Shown: positions 1 to 7,170 of the stretch, piece by piece
Position numbering within the stretch: the stretch's first letter is position 1
Layout: every line of letters begins with the position of its first letter
Assembly: GCA_947491175.1 (NCBI GenBank)
Contig: CANLIF010000042.1
Coordinates: 1-10,139, forward strand
Reading direction: 5' to 3'
Source of the DNA: Actinomycetota bacterium
GTDB taxonomy: Bacteria; Actinomycetota; Actinomycetes; S36-B12; UBA5976
Length of the DNA: 10,139 nt
Notes under the pieces: generated by a model
What the model was told of the DNA's origin: nothing
What the model saw: only the letters and a program-made list of their open reading frames with translations
Database searches by the model: none
Position numbers and translations under genes: made by a program

Positions 1-524
1 CGAGTTCTTCCAAAATTCGCAACGGTAGAGAGTTCGCGTAAGTGTTCTTGGCTGCCACCTGCAATAGTGCGAGCCAATCTTTGAAATGCCCGAAAAAATG
101 CTGGACCACAAATTCCGTCAACGTCTAAACCGGTATTGCGCTGGAATTCACGTACGGCCGAATCGGTGCTTTTTGCAAATATCCCGTCAACACGATCTAG
201 TGCAAAACCCAGTTCAATTAATCGTTGTTGTAATTGAGCAACATCTTCACCATGAATGACACGGCCTGGAGAAAAACTTAAAACCCGATCGCCAATTTTC
301 CAGCGCGCTTCTTCGAGCCTGCGAAAAGTTCGAGGACCAACCAACCCATCAACGGTTAAACCACGGGTTTGTTGGAAGTAACGCAGCGCAGCAAGCAATA
401 TGTCATCAAAAACATCTGCTACTGCACTGGCGTTTGAACTAAGTAGCCCGAGACGCACTAACCGATCACGAACCTCTGTTACTGCCGGCCCTTGATCGCC
501 GTGCCGCAGGATCGTCACTGTCAT
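1..524 (-). CDS. cwlM: CwlM-like N-acetylmuramoyl-L-alanine amidase homologue, N-terminal part (cut by window edge)
   Basis: My translation of the minus strand from the ATG at 524-522 stays open for 174 codons to the left edge, so the 3' part is missing. The visible part holds two peptidoglycan-binding type 1 repeats: residues about 8-70, with FQQTRGLTVDGLVGPRTF, and about 93-150, with FQRNTGLDVDGICGPAFF. This two-repeat N-terminus resembles mycobacterial CwlM (Rv3915) closely, including a GGS..H.RE stretch after the second repeat. The amidase_3 domain and its zinc ligands would lie off the window, so catalytic competence cannot be judged. In mycobacteria CwlM is phosphorylated by PknB and activates MurA; a similar role here is inferred from homology and position. 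It begins 7 nt after the trxA stop and has no clear Shine-Dalgarno sequence, which suggests translational coupling to trxA. A GTG two codons downstream is an alternative start. Confidence 0.85.
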   Translation of the reverse strand, partial: MTVTILRHGDQGPAVTEVRDRLVRLGLLSSNASAVADVFDDILLAALRYFQQTRGLTVDGLVGPRTFRRLEEARWKIGDRVLSFSPGRVIHGEDVAQLQQRLIELGFALDRVDGIFAKSTDSAVREFQRNTGLDVDGICGPAFFRAFQRLARTIAGGSQEHLRELSTVANFGRT

Positions 525-531
525 TAGTTAT

Positions 532-855
532 TTAAATGAACTCAGCAAGATCTGCTAGCAGCGCAGCTTTTGGCTTTGCCCCAATAATCTGCTTAACGAT
601 TTCGCCATTTTGATAAACGTTCATTGTTGGAATTGAAGATACCCCGTAGTTAGCAGCGGTGGCAGGATTCTCATCTACGTTCAACTTCAAAATTGTTAGT
701 TTGTCACCATGAGCAGCGGCAATCTCTTCCAGAATTGGACCAATCATTTTGCATGGGCCACACCATTCAGCCCAAAAATCAACCAGTACTGGTTTGTCAC
801 TCATCAATACATCGTTAGCAAACGATGCATCTGTTACGGCTGCAGTTGCGCCCAT
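532..855 (-). CDS. trxA: Thioredoxin
   Basis: This is a 107-residue cytoplasmic thioredoxin that reduces protein disulfides and is itself recycled by thioredoxin reductase. The active site is WCGPC with cysteines at 32 and 35, and the cis-proline is in SSIPT at residue 76, the same numbering as E. coli Trx. The buried Asp is in LVDFWAEW. I chose the ATG at 855-853 because AGGAG lies 5 nt upstream (861-865). The same frame also opens 11 codons earlier, at 888, but that start would add a tail (MLDPLVKIGVI) atypical of the family and would place the ribosome binding site inside the gene. It lies 78 bp downstream of trxB on the same strand, and cwlM follows closely. The trxB-trxA-cwlM order is conserved in actinobacteria. 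Confidence 0.96.
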   Translation of the reverse strand: MGATAAVTDASFANDVLMSDKPVLVDFWAEWCGPCKMIGPILEEIAAAHGDKLTILKLNVDENPATAANYGVSSIPTMNVYQNGEIVKQIIGAKPKAALLADLAEFI

Positions 856-860
856 TATTA

Positions 861-865
861 CTCCT
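861..865 (-). promoter_or_regulatory. Ribosome binding site that fixes the trxA start
   Basis: The minus strand reads AGGAG, followed by 5 nt (TAATA) and then ATG at 855-853. It lies inside the longer reading frame that starts at 888, so it argues for the shorter, 107-residue thioredoxin. Confidence 0.8.
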
Positions 866-933
866 ATTTTTACTAGTGGATCAAGCATAAGTGGTTAGCG
901 TTTAACCCCTTGTTTTATTGAATAAGTCGGTAG

Positions 934-1875
934 TTACTTACTGTGCAGACTGGACAAAAAGCGTTCGGCATCAAGTGCGGCGCTGCAACCAGTTCCAGCA
1001 GCTGTGATGGCTTGACGGTAGGTATGGTCAACCAAGTCGCCGCAGGCAAAAACCCCGGAAAGGTTGGTAGCAGTTGTTCCGACGCCAGTTAGCACATAAC
1101 CCGCTGGGTCTAGATCAACTTGTCCCTTAAGAAGTTCGGAGCGTGGGTCGTGTCCAATGGCCACGAATAAACCAGTGACAGCAAGCTCGCGAGTGTCACC
1201 CGTGTTAATGTCGCGAATCGTAACACCAGATAATTTTGCATCGCCATGCAATTCACTAACTTCACTGTTCCACGCAAAATGAATCTTGGGATCATTGTGT
1301 GCGCGCTCAGCCATGATTTTGCTGGCACGTAATTCATCCCTGCGGTGAATCATGGTGACACTCTTTGCAAATCGCGTTAAGAAAGTTGCTTCTTCAACCG
1401 CCGAGTCACCACCACCTACAACAGCAATGTCCTGGTCTCGGAAGAAGAACCCATCGCAAGTTGCGCACCATGAAACTCCGTGTCCGGAAAGTCGCTTCTC
1501 ATTATCAATTCCAAGTTCCCGGTAACTTGAACCAGTTGCCAAAATTATGGAATGAGCTTTGTATTCCCGGCCTTCACCATCAACAACTGTTTTCACATCG
1601 CCAGTTAAATTAGCTACCATCACATCATCAGTAATCAGATTTGCGCCGAACCTCACAGCTTGCGCCCGCATGTTTTCCATTAGTGCAGGGCCCATGATTC
1701 CATCTTCAAACCCAGGAAAGTTTTCAACTTCAGTGGTGTTCATCAATGCCCCGCCTGCGGTAACAGCGCCTTCAAAAACGATTGGTTTAAGTTGCGCGCG
1801 AGCAGCGTAAATTGCTGCGGTGTATCCAGCCGGTCCAGAACCGATGATGATTACGTCATTTATGTCTTGTGACAT
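934..1875 (-). CDS. trxB: Thioredoxin reductase (NADPH)
   Basis: This 313-residue flavoenzyme uses NADPH and FAD to reduce thioredoxin, and its length is typical of low-molecular-weight bacterial TrxB. The FAD Rossmann motif GSGPAG is at residues 12-17. The redox-active CATC has cysteines at 137 and 140. The NADPH motif GGGDSA is at 154-159, and HRRD at 177-180 carries the arginines that read the 2'-phosphate of NADPH. The C-terminal FAD motif (VFACGDLVD, then RQAITAAGTG) is intact. The ATG at 1875-1873 has AAGGAA 5 nt upstream (1881-1886). Its partner trxA follows on the same strand. In many actinobacteria this operon has a SigR/SigH promoter (GGAAT...GTT); I saw no such motif in the 118 bp upstream, so disulfide-stress control is not evident here. 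Confidence 0.97.
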   Translation of the reverse strand: MSQDINDVIIIGSGPAGYTAAIYAARAQLKPIVFEGAVTAGGALMNTTEVENFPGFEDGIMGPALMENMRAQAVRFGANLITDDVMVANLTGDVKTVVDGEGREYKAHSIILATGSSYRELGIDNEKRLSGHGVSWCATCDGFFFRDQDIAVVGGGDSAVEEATFLTRFAKSVTMIHRRDELRASKIMAERAHNDPKIHFAWNSEVSELHGDAKLSGVTIRDINTGDTRELAVTGLFVAIGHDPRSELLKGQVDLDPAGYVLTGVGTTATNLSGVFACGDLVDHTYRQAITAAGTGCSAALDAERFLSSLHSK

Positions 1876-1890
1876 TTGATTTCCTTAGCA

Positions 1891-1919
1891 AGCTCAAGTT
1901 TAAGAATGTACCTGTCCAA
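1891..1919 (-). promoter_or_regulatory. Possible sigma70-type promoter for trxB-trxA-cwlM
   Basis: In the 118-bp gap upstream of trxB the minus strand carries TTGGAC (1914-1919), then 17 nt, then TGAGCT (1891-1896), ending about 15 nt before the trxB start. The -35 match is good. The -10 match is weak because it lacks the usual A at position 2. TAAACT at 1897-1902 is an alternative -10 but lacks a well-placed -35. The gap is much larger than the 17 and 27 bp between the upstream genes, which fits a separate transcription start. Confidence 0.3.
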
Positions 1920-1993
1920 CTTTACTAACTTAAAGAGGACCGCACAGCCACAGCCATGTGCCGTCTGACACTTTGAAGCTATTGAAAAGGTAG

Positions 1994-3448
1994 CTAGAGT
2001 CGGACTTTGATTTCTGAAATTCCGCCCTGGAATTCACCAGACTCAGATTTAGGCATATCTGGCGTGAGCCAAATCAAAACGTACCTGCCAGAAACCCCCT
2101 TGGAAACTGAGACCGTGTTAGAGGTGTCATCGGGATTAACATCACCGAACTTAGCTTCAGTTGCAAAATCGGGCTTACTTGAGTTCATGACATAAATTTC
2201 ACCTGAGTGACCAGAGGATATGAACTCGACCTCGACCTCATACACATCTTGCACAGACCCTAGATCCAGTATCAAACCAACTCCGGCTTTGCCTGACATG
2301 TCAGCTTTTCGATAACTGTCGGTCGTCCAAGCAGTTTCTTCGTCACCATCGACAGCAAGCAAAACCTGCTCTTCATTTTCGGTGTTATCCCCCAGCGGGT
2401 CATAAATAGTAAGAGTTTCAACCGGTGCGATTTCACCGGTTGCCTGGGAGACTTCAGCACTTGGTAACGGGGATTCCAAACTGGTAATGCCAGAATCTGA
2501 TCTGTAAAAATTACTCGTTAAAAGTTGCCAACCCAGCCAGCCAAAAATAAAAACCGATAACCCAGCAATCAGCGTGGATCGTAATCTTCGTGGCTGCACA
2601 GATTGCGGAGGAGTCCAAGTCACCGAAGTCGAAGTCAATCGCGACACGCGGTTTTGCAGACTTTCTGACTCTTCTGCTTCACCAACGGATAATGCATCTA
2701 GCAATTGGCGCATGGATGAAAAGGTGCCGTCTTGAGTTTGTTGATACAACCGATCAAGGTAAGGCCGAACCCCACCATGGACTTGACTTGGCACAACCAA
2801 GCCGGTTTCGCCACTGCCAAATGCAGCGGGAAGAGAATCGACACTACCGAGTGGCCACATTCCAGTGATCATTACGAAAAGTAATTGACCGACACCCGTT
2901 ATGTCTTGGGAAACTCCATCACTTGAGTCTGGTCCCAAGAGGGCCGAGTCAACACCAAAACCAGCAAGTCTTACTTCTTGACCTTGCGAAAAAATAACGT
3001 TGTGCGGTCGAAGGCGGCGATGAAAAACATTTAAGGAGTGTGCATGCATCAAAGTGTTGGCAATAATTCCAATTTGCTTCATCGCTTGATCAATTGGAAA
3101 GACCTCACCGCGCCGAATGATGATTCGATCTAGAGTTTCACCCTCCAACCACTCAGTGACAATTCCAACGTAGCGGTCAGGCAAATCTGTAGCTTCCCCA
3201 CTTGAAATTTTGCCGTCCGAAATAACATCTAAAATCGAAACCACATCACGTCGATCATTTGCTGCAGCATTTTGGCACTCTTGCAATAACTTAACGCTGC
3301 GAAGATCTGATGTAGGTAACAGAATCAAGTTCACCCAACGCTTTAAAGATAAATCCATAGCGCGCCAGATTGGTGAACTTAGTGAGCTAGATACTTGAAC
3401 ATCCAATGCGTATCGACCATCAAAGACCCGGTCATTTACGCCACTCAT
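1994..3448 (-). CDS. Membrane-anchored pseudokinase with extracellular discoidin/CBM-like domain (MviN-partner type)
   Basis: This 484-residue protein has three parts. Residues 10-255 form a Ser/Thr-kinase-like fold in which the catalytic motifs are lost. There is no glycine-rich loop, the VAIK lysine position reads VNLILL, the HRDLKPxN loop is HRRLRPHN (143-150) with Asp replaced by Arg, and DFG is GFG (163-165). It should therefore be a pseudokinase. A single membrane segment follows at about 291-310. The outer domain at about 340-484 looks like an F5/8 type C (discoidin) or CBM-like beta-sandwich, with DGDEETAWTT and LDLGSVQDVYEVEVEF. The same architecture forms the C-terminal half of mycobacterial MviN (Rv3910), where the pseudokinase is phosphorylated by PknB and binds FhaA. 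Here it is a separate gene 17 nt after murJ, in a different frame, with no visible Shine-Dalgarno, so coupling to murJ is likely. A regulatory role on MurJ is inferred; the ligand of the outer domain is unknown. Confidence 0.88.
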   Translation of the reverse strand: MSGVNDRVFDGRYALDVQVSSSLSSPIWRAMDLSLKRWVNLILLPTSDLRSVKLLQECQNAAANDRRDVVSILDVISDGKISSGEATDLPDRYVGIVTEWLEGETLDRIIIRRGEVFPIDQAMKQIGIIANTLMHAHSLNVFHRRLRPHNVIFSQGQEVRLAGFGVDSALLGPDSSDGVSQDITGVGQLLFVMITGMWPLGSVDSLPAAFGSGETGLVVPSQVHGGVRPYLDRLYQQTQDGTFSSMRQLLDALSVGEAEESESLQNRVSRLTSTSVTWTPPQSVQPRRLRSTLIAGLSVFIFGWLGWQLLTSNFYRSDSGITSLESPLPSAEVSQATGEIAPVETLTIYDPLGDNTENEEQVLLAVDGDEETAWTTDSYRKADMSGKAGVGLILDLGSVQDVYEVEVEFISSGHSGEIYVMNSSKPDFATEAKFGDVNPDDTSNTVSVSKGVSGRYVLIWLTPDMPKSESGEFQGGISEIKVRL

Positions 3449-3465
3449 AATTGCAGTTTAGTTGT

Positions 3466-5082
3466 CTATTTTCGGCGCGCTAATGCAAGCACCGCTGAGA
3501 CTTCAGAGATGCGCAATATCTTCGCCAACCCAAGATAGATCAGCGAAAACGAAACTGTGAAAATTCCAATCGCAGCGGCAACGCGCAGAGTAGATAAGTC
3601 AGCCTGATTAGTAACTGTGACTCGAACTAACAGGTATGACACAAGCGCAGCAAATATGCTGGCAGCGGTGACTCTGACTAGCAGGCGCAAATGACCATTT
3701 TTGCGGATCTCAGGCACTCGCTTACCAACTCTTTGCCAAGTCAGGGCGCAGGTGATCACGTAAGCGATCGAATAACCCAGGGCTAAGCCAGCCACCTGTA
3801 ACCCCTTTGGCAAAACGGAAAACAGGGCAAAACCTATGATTATATGCAATCCATTGAAGCCCAGATTGATCAAGAACGGGGTTTTGGTATTTTCTTGGGC
3901 GTAGTAACTCCGCAGTAATACGTAAAACAACGAAAATGCCGGTAGCCCGAGGGCAAACATGGATGCAACGCTACCAAGCGCAGCGCCTTGGGCTGCAGAT
4001 GAAGCTCCGTATCCGTAAAGCAATGAACCAAGCCAGGGACCGGCAGCAAGCAAAAAGATCGCACTGGGAATAATCAGTGCCGAGACCAATCTCAGAGATG
4101 CAGATAATTCGCCGCCGAATGCACCTAGATCTTTATCGTGAGCCTGCCTACTTAAGCGAGGCAGTAGCGCCGTGATGATTGAGACCGTGATGATTGAATG
4201 TGGCAACATCATCATGAGCTGACCTTTTTGGTAGGAAGTAAATCCGACCGCGACAGCATTTGGGTCTCCAGAAACCAAAACATTTGCCAAAGTAGTTAAA
4301 TTCGAAACCAACAAAAATGTTATTTGATTTACTAACACAAAGCCGATCGTCCACTTCGCCAAGTTTGCAACCTTGGCGTTACCAACATTTCTAAATTGAA
4401 AATTTGGCCGGAAACTATATCCAGTTTTGTGAAGCGCGGGAATCAAAATCAAGGCTTGAGCCATCACGCCAAGAGTGGTTCCTAATCCAAGGAGATTAAT
4501 TTGTGTAGCTGTTACCGAATCAGCTGTTGGTATCCCAGACATTGCTGAAACAAATATTGCAGCAGTTGCAATCACAATCACGTTGTTGATGATTGGTGCG
4601 TACATTGGCAACGAAAATGAGTTACGCGAATTTAGAATTTGTGATGCAAGTGTGTACAACCCATAAAAGAATATTTGAGGTAAACACCAGCGCGCAAACA
4701 TAGTTGCAACTTCAAATTCTGCTGGACTCCATAGTTTGGTTGCGTACAGGTGCACTATTAATCCAGCTATCAACACCGTAATTAATACGATGGCAATTAG
4801 AACTATTGCAACCAGAGTCAACAGTTGATCAGTAAATTGCTTTCCTTGATCCGCATCGTCTTCCATGTGTCTAACAAGTGCAGGAATGAAAACAGCATTA
4901 ATTGCGCCACCAGCGATAAGAATGTAAATAATGTTTGGAATACTGTTTGCAACGGAGTAGGTGTCTGAAAAGATTCCAGTTCCGATAGCGGCTACTAAAG
5001 CAATGTCCCGAAAAACCCCGGTAATCCGGCTAGCGAGCGTGCCTGCGGCCATCCCTGAGGTTTGTCCGATGAATGATGACAC
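3466..5082 (-). CDS. murJ: Lipid II flippase MurJ (MviN), stand-alone form
   Basis: This 538-residue polytopic membrane protein of the MOP superfamily is expected to have about 14 membrane helices and to move lipid II across the cytoplasmic membrane for peptidoglycan synthesis. The N-terminus SRITGVFRD (18-26) holds the conserved arginines at 19 and 25, matching R18/R24 of E. coli MurJ. The segment PNIIYILIAGGAINAVFIPAL (about 49-69) is the typical actinobacterial version. TALLPRLS, a family signature, is also present. The start is GTG at 5082-5080 with a purine-rich GAGAAG just upstream; no better start is visible. The gene lies 27 bp after the DUF6049 gene and 17 bp before the pseudokinase gene, so the three are probably one transcript. 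Unlike mycobacterial MviN it ends right after the last helix and carries no fused pseudokinase. Confidence 0.95.
   Translation of the reverse strand: MSSFIGQTSGMAAGTLASRITGVFRDIALVAAIGTGIFSDTYSVANSIPNIIYILIAGGAINAVFIPALVRHMEDDADQGKQFTDQLLTLVAIVLIAIVLITVLIAGLIVHLYATKLWSPAEFEVATMFARWCLPQIFFYGLYTLASQILNSRNSFSLPMYAPIINNVIVIATAAIFVSAMSGIPTADSVTATQINLLGLGTTLGVMAQALILIPALHKTGYSFRPNFQFRNVGNAKVANLAKWTIGFVLVNQITFLLVSNLTTLANVLVSGDPNAVAVGFTSYQKGQLMMMLPHSIITVSIITALLPRLSRQAHDKDLGAFGGELSASLRLVSALIIPSAIFLLAAGPWLGSLLYGYGASSAAQGAALGSVASMFALGLPAFSLFYVLLRSYYAQENTKTPFLINLGFNGLHIIIGFALFSVLPKGLQVAGLALGYSIAYVITCALTWQRVGKRVPEIRKNGHLRLLVRVTAASIFAALVSYLLVRVTVTNQADLSTLRVAAAIGIFTVSFSLIYLGLAKILRISEVSAVLALARRK
4170..4197. 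repeat. Short tandem repeat inside murJ (13-nt unit, twice)
   Basis: CCGTGATGATTGA occurs at 4170-4182 and again at 4185-4197, 15 nt apart and therefore in frame. In MurJ it encodes SIITV-SIITA, just before LLPRLS. MurJ relatives have a helix of equal length here, so it is probably ordinary helix coding rather than a recent insertion. Confidence 0.8.
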
Positions 5083-5109
5083 TGTCTTCTCAAACCACCT
5101 ATTCGTGAA

Positions 5110-7110
5110 TTAACTTCCCAGAACCTTCAGTTGCCGCTGGTCTTTTCGCCGTTTAACAAAATTACTAAGGGCCAACAGCACTAGCAGTCCAAAGGCTCCC
5201 CACACCAGAGTACGGGCGAACTGGCTGTAAGCGGCTGAAGAGATTTGCATTTTTTTCACCTCACCAAAGCGCTCGCCATTAGGAGCGACTAACACTGCCT
5301 GCACATCAACAACACCTGCGCCAATCAAGGTAATAGCAACTGGAACTGTAATTCGCTGTCCACTGCCTACTTGAATTAACTCAGTAGACACCGCAGAGAA
5401 GCGAGAGGTAGCCGTGCTTGTCAGCTTGATGCTTACGGAAACATCATGTTCACTCTCGTTCACTATTGTGATTGGGATCTTGGTATTTTCCGTAGGAGTT
5501 GTGATTCGCGATGACCCCTGAATACTTATCGCGTTGAGGTAAGTATCAACTAACACAATGTTTTCTGTCAGGTACTCAGTGGCATTTCCATTGGATCCCC
5601 AATGCTCCGAAAAGCCCAAAATGCGCGAAGCATTGAACCCAGCGACTAATTCTTCGTCAACAAACACCGAGGAAAAGGTTTTGGTCTGGGTGCTTAACTT
5701 GTCCGCCTGGCGAATCGTCTGACGGGCTAACTGATTTTGATCATCCCTAACTGACGATGCGTAGTTTTGAGTTGGCTTCGACGCGGCAATCAGATCTAAT
5801 TCGGCAAGTTGCATCCAATTGTGCTCATTTAAATTTGCAATAAGTTTTGAAAGTCGATCGCTGGAAACTTTCCAAGATGTTGGTGCAAGGATGATTATGG
5901 AACGAGACTTTTGTGGCGACTCTGCCGTCATCATGCCGATCTCACTTTTGACACAGGTAACGGCTTTGAAGAACGCGGTAGCACTTTCATTCGAGCCAAT
6001 CAAACATGATGAGGTGGCAAGGTCATGAACTAAAACGGGATTGGAGTCCAAAGTTGCCACTGCAGGTGTGGTCACTCGCGCATTACCGCGCAAGAACTCA
6101 TTCGAAACAATCGTGCGGATACTTTCATTGCTGAGTAGTGAAACAGTTTTACTATCCGCAATACCTTGTGCCGGAGCATAAAAGACTGGTTGGCCCCCAA
6201 CGATTGAGCGCGTGAGATTGATTGCGTCTAGCAAGTCACGTTGCTGATCAGCTACAGATAAAGCAGTTAAATCCGCACTGCCAAAAGGCAAGAAGCCAGC
6301 CGACTCTAACCCATCAATTGCACCACCAAGCTTTGTCGGAATATCTGAATCAGTGCTTGCAGCCAGTTGGCTTACCCAAGTACTTAATGCGGAATCTTGT
6401 AGCCAGGAAACTTTCGAATCAGGTTGATTCAAAATTAGATTCGTTAATCGTTTTGCCTCAGCTAGATCACGCGATTGGCCCTTAACTTCGCCATTGGCCA
6501 GATGATCATTCAGCGTAGTTAGTGGAATAACAAATGCCACATTTGTTGGCTTAATGTCTGCATTAAAGAACCACGGAGTGGTAATTACTGTGGCCTCATT
6601 ATTTCCAGTCAAATTTGGCTTCACGCCAAACGCATACACACCAGATGCGTTCACGCCAAGTACTTCTTCTCCGATAAAAGTAATCTGCCAGTTCTTTTGG
6701 GAGCCAGGTGAAATGTTGCGCAACACAGCAAAGGAGTCAGATGAGATCAAGTCACTTGAAATTTTTGGATCAGAAATCAACTCTGCCAATTGGCTTCGGG
6801 TTTTGATTGCTGGCGTTGAAACTAGGTTTAACTCAAGCCTAGAAATTGCTTCATCCGTATTATTCGTAAACGTTCCCTGGATTTGGACTACGTGGCGACT
6901 GCTCGTGGCGCTAGCTAAATCACTCAATGTCGAGATGTTTAAGCCAGTGATACTGACCAATTCGGCTTCGGCCGCTTGTGAAGGTGCAAGTGGCACGCTT
7001 AGGCACCCAACCCCTATGGCTAGTAACAATAGAAGTGAGCCGATCCGAGCGCGCGCTAAGTGAATCCGCCTGTTTTTTGGCGAAAAACTGAATACCTGAT
7101 TGCGGCTCAC
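5110..7110 (-). CDS. DUF6049 family exported membrane-anchored protein (Rv3909-like)
   Basis: This 666-residue protein has a signal peptide: basic residues up to about 22, a hydrophobic core at 24-41, and a small-residue cleavage region (SQA-AEA) near 44-49. A C-terminal membrane helix at about 635-652 is followed by a basic tail (KRRKDQR). Most of the protein should therefore lie outside the membrane. Beta-rich stretches near 50-110 and 540-625 look like Ig-type sandwiches; the middle, about 180-480, is mixed and I recognise no enzyme motif. The position directly upstream of murJ and divergent from pcnA matches Rv3909 of M. tuberculosis and its actinobacterial relatives, whose function is unknown. 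Linkage to murJ suggests an envelope role, which is inference. The start is GTG at 7110-7108; no Shine-Dalgarno is seen and a -10-like hexamer ends 6 nt upstream, which would give a leaderless mRNA. Confidence 0.82.
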   Translation of the reverse strand: MSRNQVFSFSPKNRRIHLARARIGSLLLLLAIGVGCLSVPLAPSQAAEAELVSITGLNISTLSDLASATSSRHVVQIQGTFTNNTDEAISRLELNLVSTPAIKTRSQLAELISDPKISSDLISSDSFAVLRNISPGSQKNWQITFIGEEVLGVNASGVYAFGVKPNLTGNNEATVITTPWFFNADIKPTNVAFVIPLTTLNDHLANGEVKGQSRDLAEAKRLTNLILNQPDSKVSWLQDSALSTWVSQLAASTDSDIPTKLGGAIDGLESAGFLPFGSADLTALSVADQQRDLLDAINLTRSIVGGQPVFYAPAQGIADSKTVSLLSNESIRTIVSNEFLRGNARVTTPAVATLDSNPVLVHDLATSSCLIGSNESATAFFKAVTCVKSEIGMMTAESPQKSRSIIILAPTSWKVSSDRLSKLIANLNEHNWMQLAELDLIAASKPTQNYASSVRDDQNQLARQTIRQADKLSTQTKTFSSVFVDEELVAGFNASRILGFSEHWGSNGNATEYLTENIVLVDTYLNAISIQGSSRITTPTENTKIPITIVNESEHDVSVSIKLTSTATSRFSAVSTELIQVGSGQRITVPVAITLIGAGVVDVQAVLVAPNGERFGEVKKMQISSAAYSQFARTLVWGAFGLLVLLALSNFVKRRKDQRQLKVLGS

Positions 7111-7116
7111 TAACCA

Positions 7117-7122
7117 AGAATA
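7117..7122 (-). promoter_or_regulatory. -10 box of the DUF6049-murJ-pseudokinase operon, probable leaderless start
   Basis: The minus strand reads TATTCT, then 6 nt, then the GTG start of the DUF6049 gene. This spacing puts transcription initiation at or next to the start codon. No good -35 hexamer is visible 16-18 nt upstream. Confidence 0.45.
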
Positions 7123-7132
7123 CCTACAAATA

Positions 7133-7160
7133 TTGGACTATTCGCTAATACATCTAGGCT
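7133..7160 (+). promoter_or_regulatory. Sigma70-type promoter of pcnA
   Basis: TTGGAC (7133-7138) and TAGGCT (7155-7160) are separated by 16 bp. The -10 fits the TANNNT form usual in actinobacteria. Initiation 7-10 nt downstream would leave a leader of 0-4 nt before the ATG at 7171, so the transcript may be leaderless. It interleaves with the divergent promoter for the minus-strand operon in the same 60-bp gap. Confidence 0.55.
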
Positions 7161-7170
7161 AGGTCACGTT

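Noticed and set aside
884..889. TATGCT on the minus strand as an internal trxA promoter
   Set aside because: It is a fair -10 match, but I see no acceptable -35 at the right distance, and trxA can be read from the trxB transcript.
893..907. Inverted repeat GGTTA-GCGTT-TAACC between trxB and trxA
   Set aside because: The stem is only 5 bp, AT-rich and without a following T run, so neither a terminator nor an operator can be supported.
1940..1965. GCACA...TGTGC inverted repeat after the pseudokinase gene as a terminator
   Set aside because: Only five pairs form around a 10-nt loop and no T run follows on the minus strand.
4170..4197. The tandem repeat in murJ as a recent in-frame duplication
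   Set aside because: The encoded helix has the length expected in MurJ relatives, so the repeat does not appear to be an extra insertion.
5143..5160. Possible lipobox in the DUF6049 signal region (GVGC at residues 33-36, encoded near 7003-7014)
   Set aside because: The cysteine sits inside the hydrophobic core and the -3 residue is Gly, which does not fit the lipobox; a normal signal peptidase site follows at 44-49.
6554..7063. A 169-codon plus-strand open frame antisense to the DUF6049 gene
   Set aside because: It has no recognisable domain and lies wholly opposite a gene with a signal peptide, membrane anchor and conserved context; it is most likely a chance frame.
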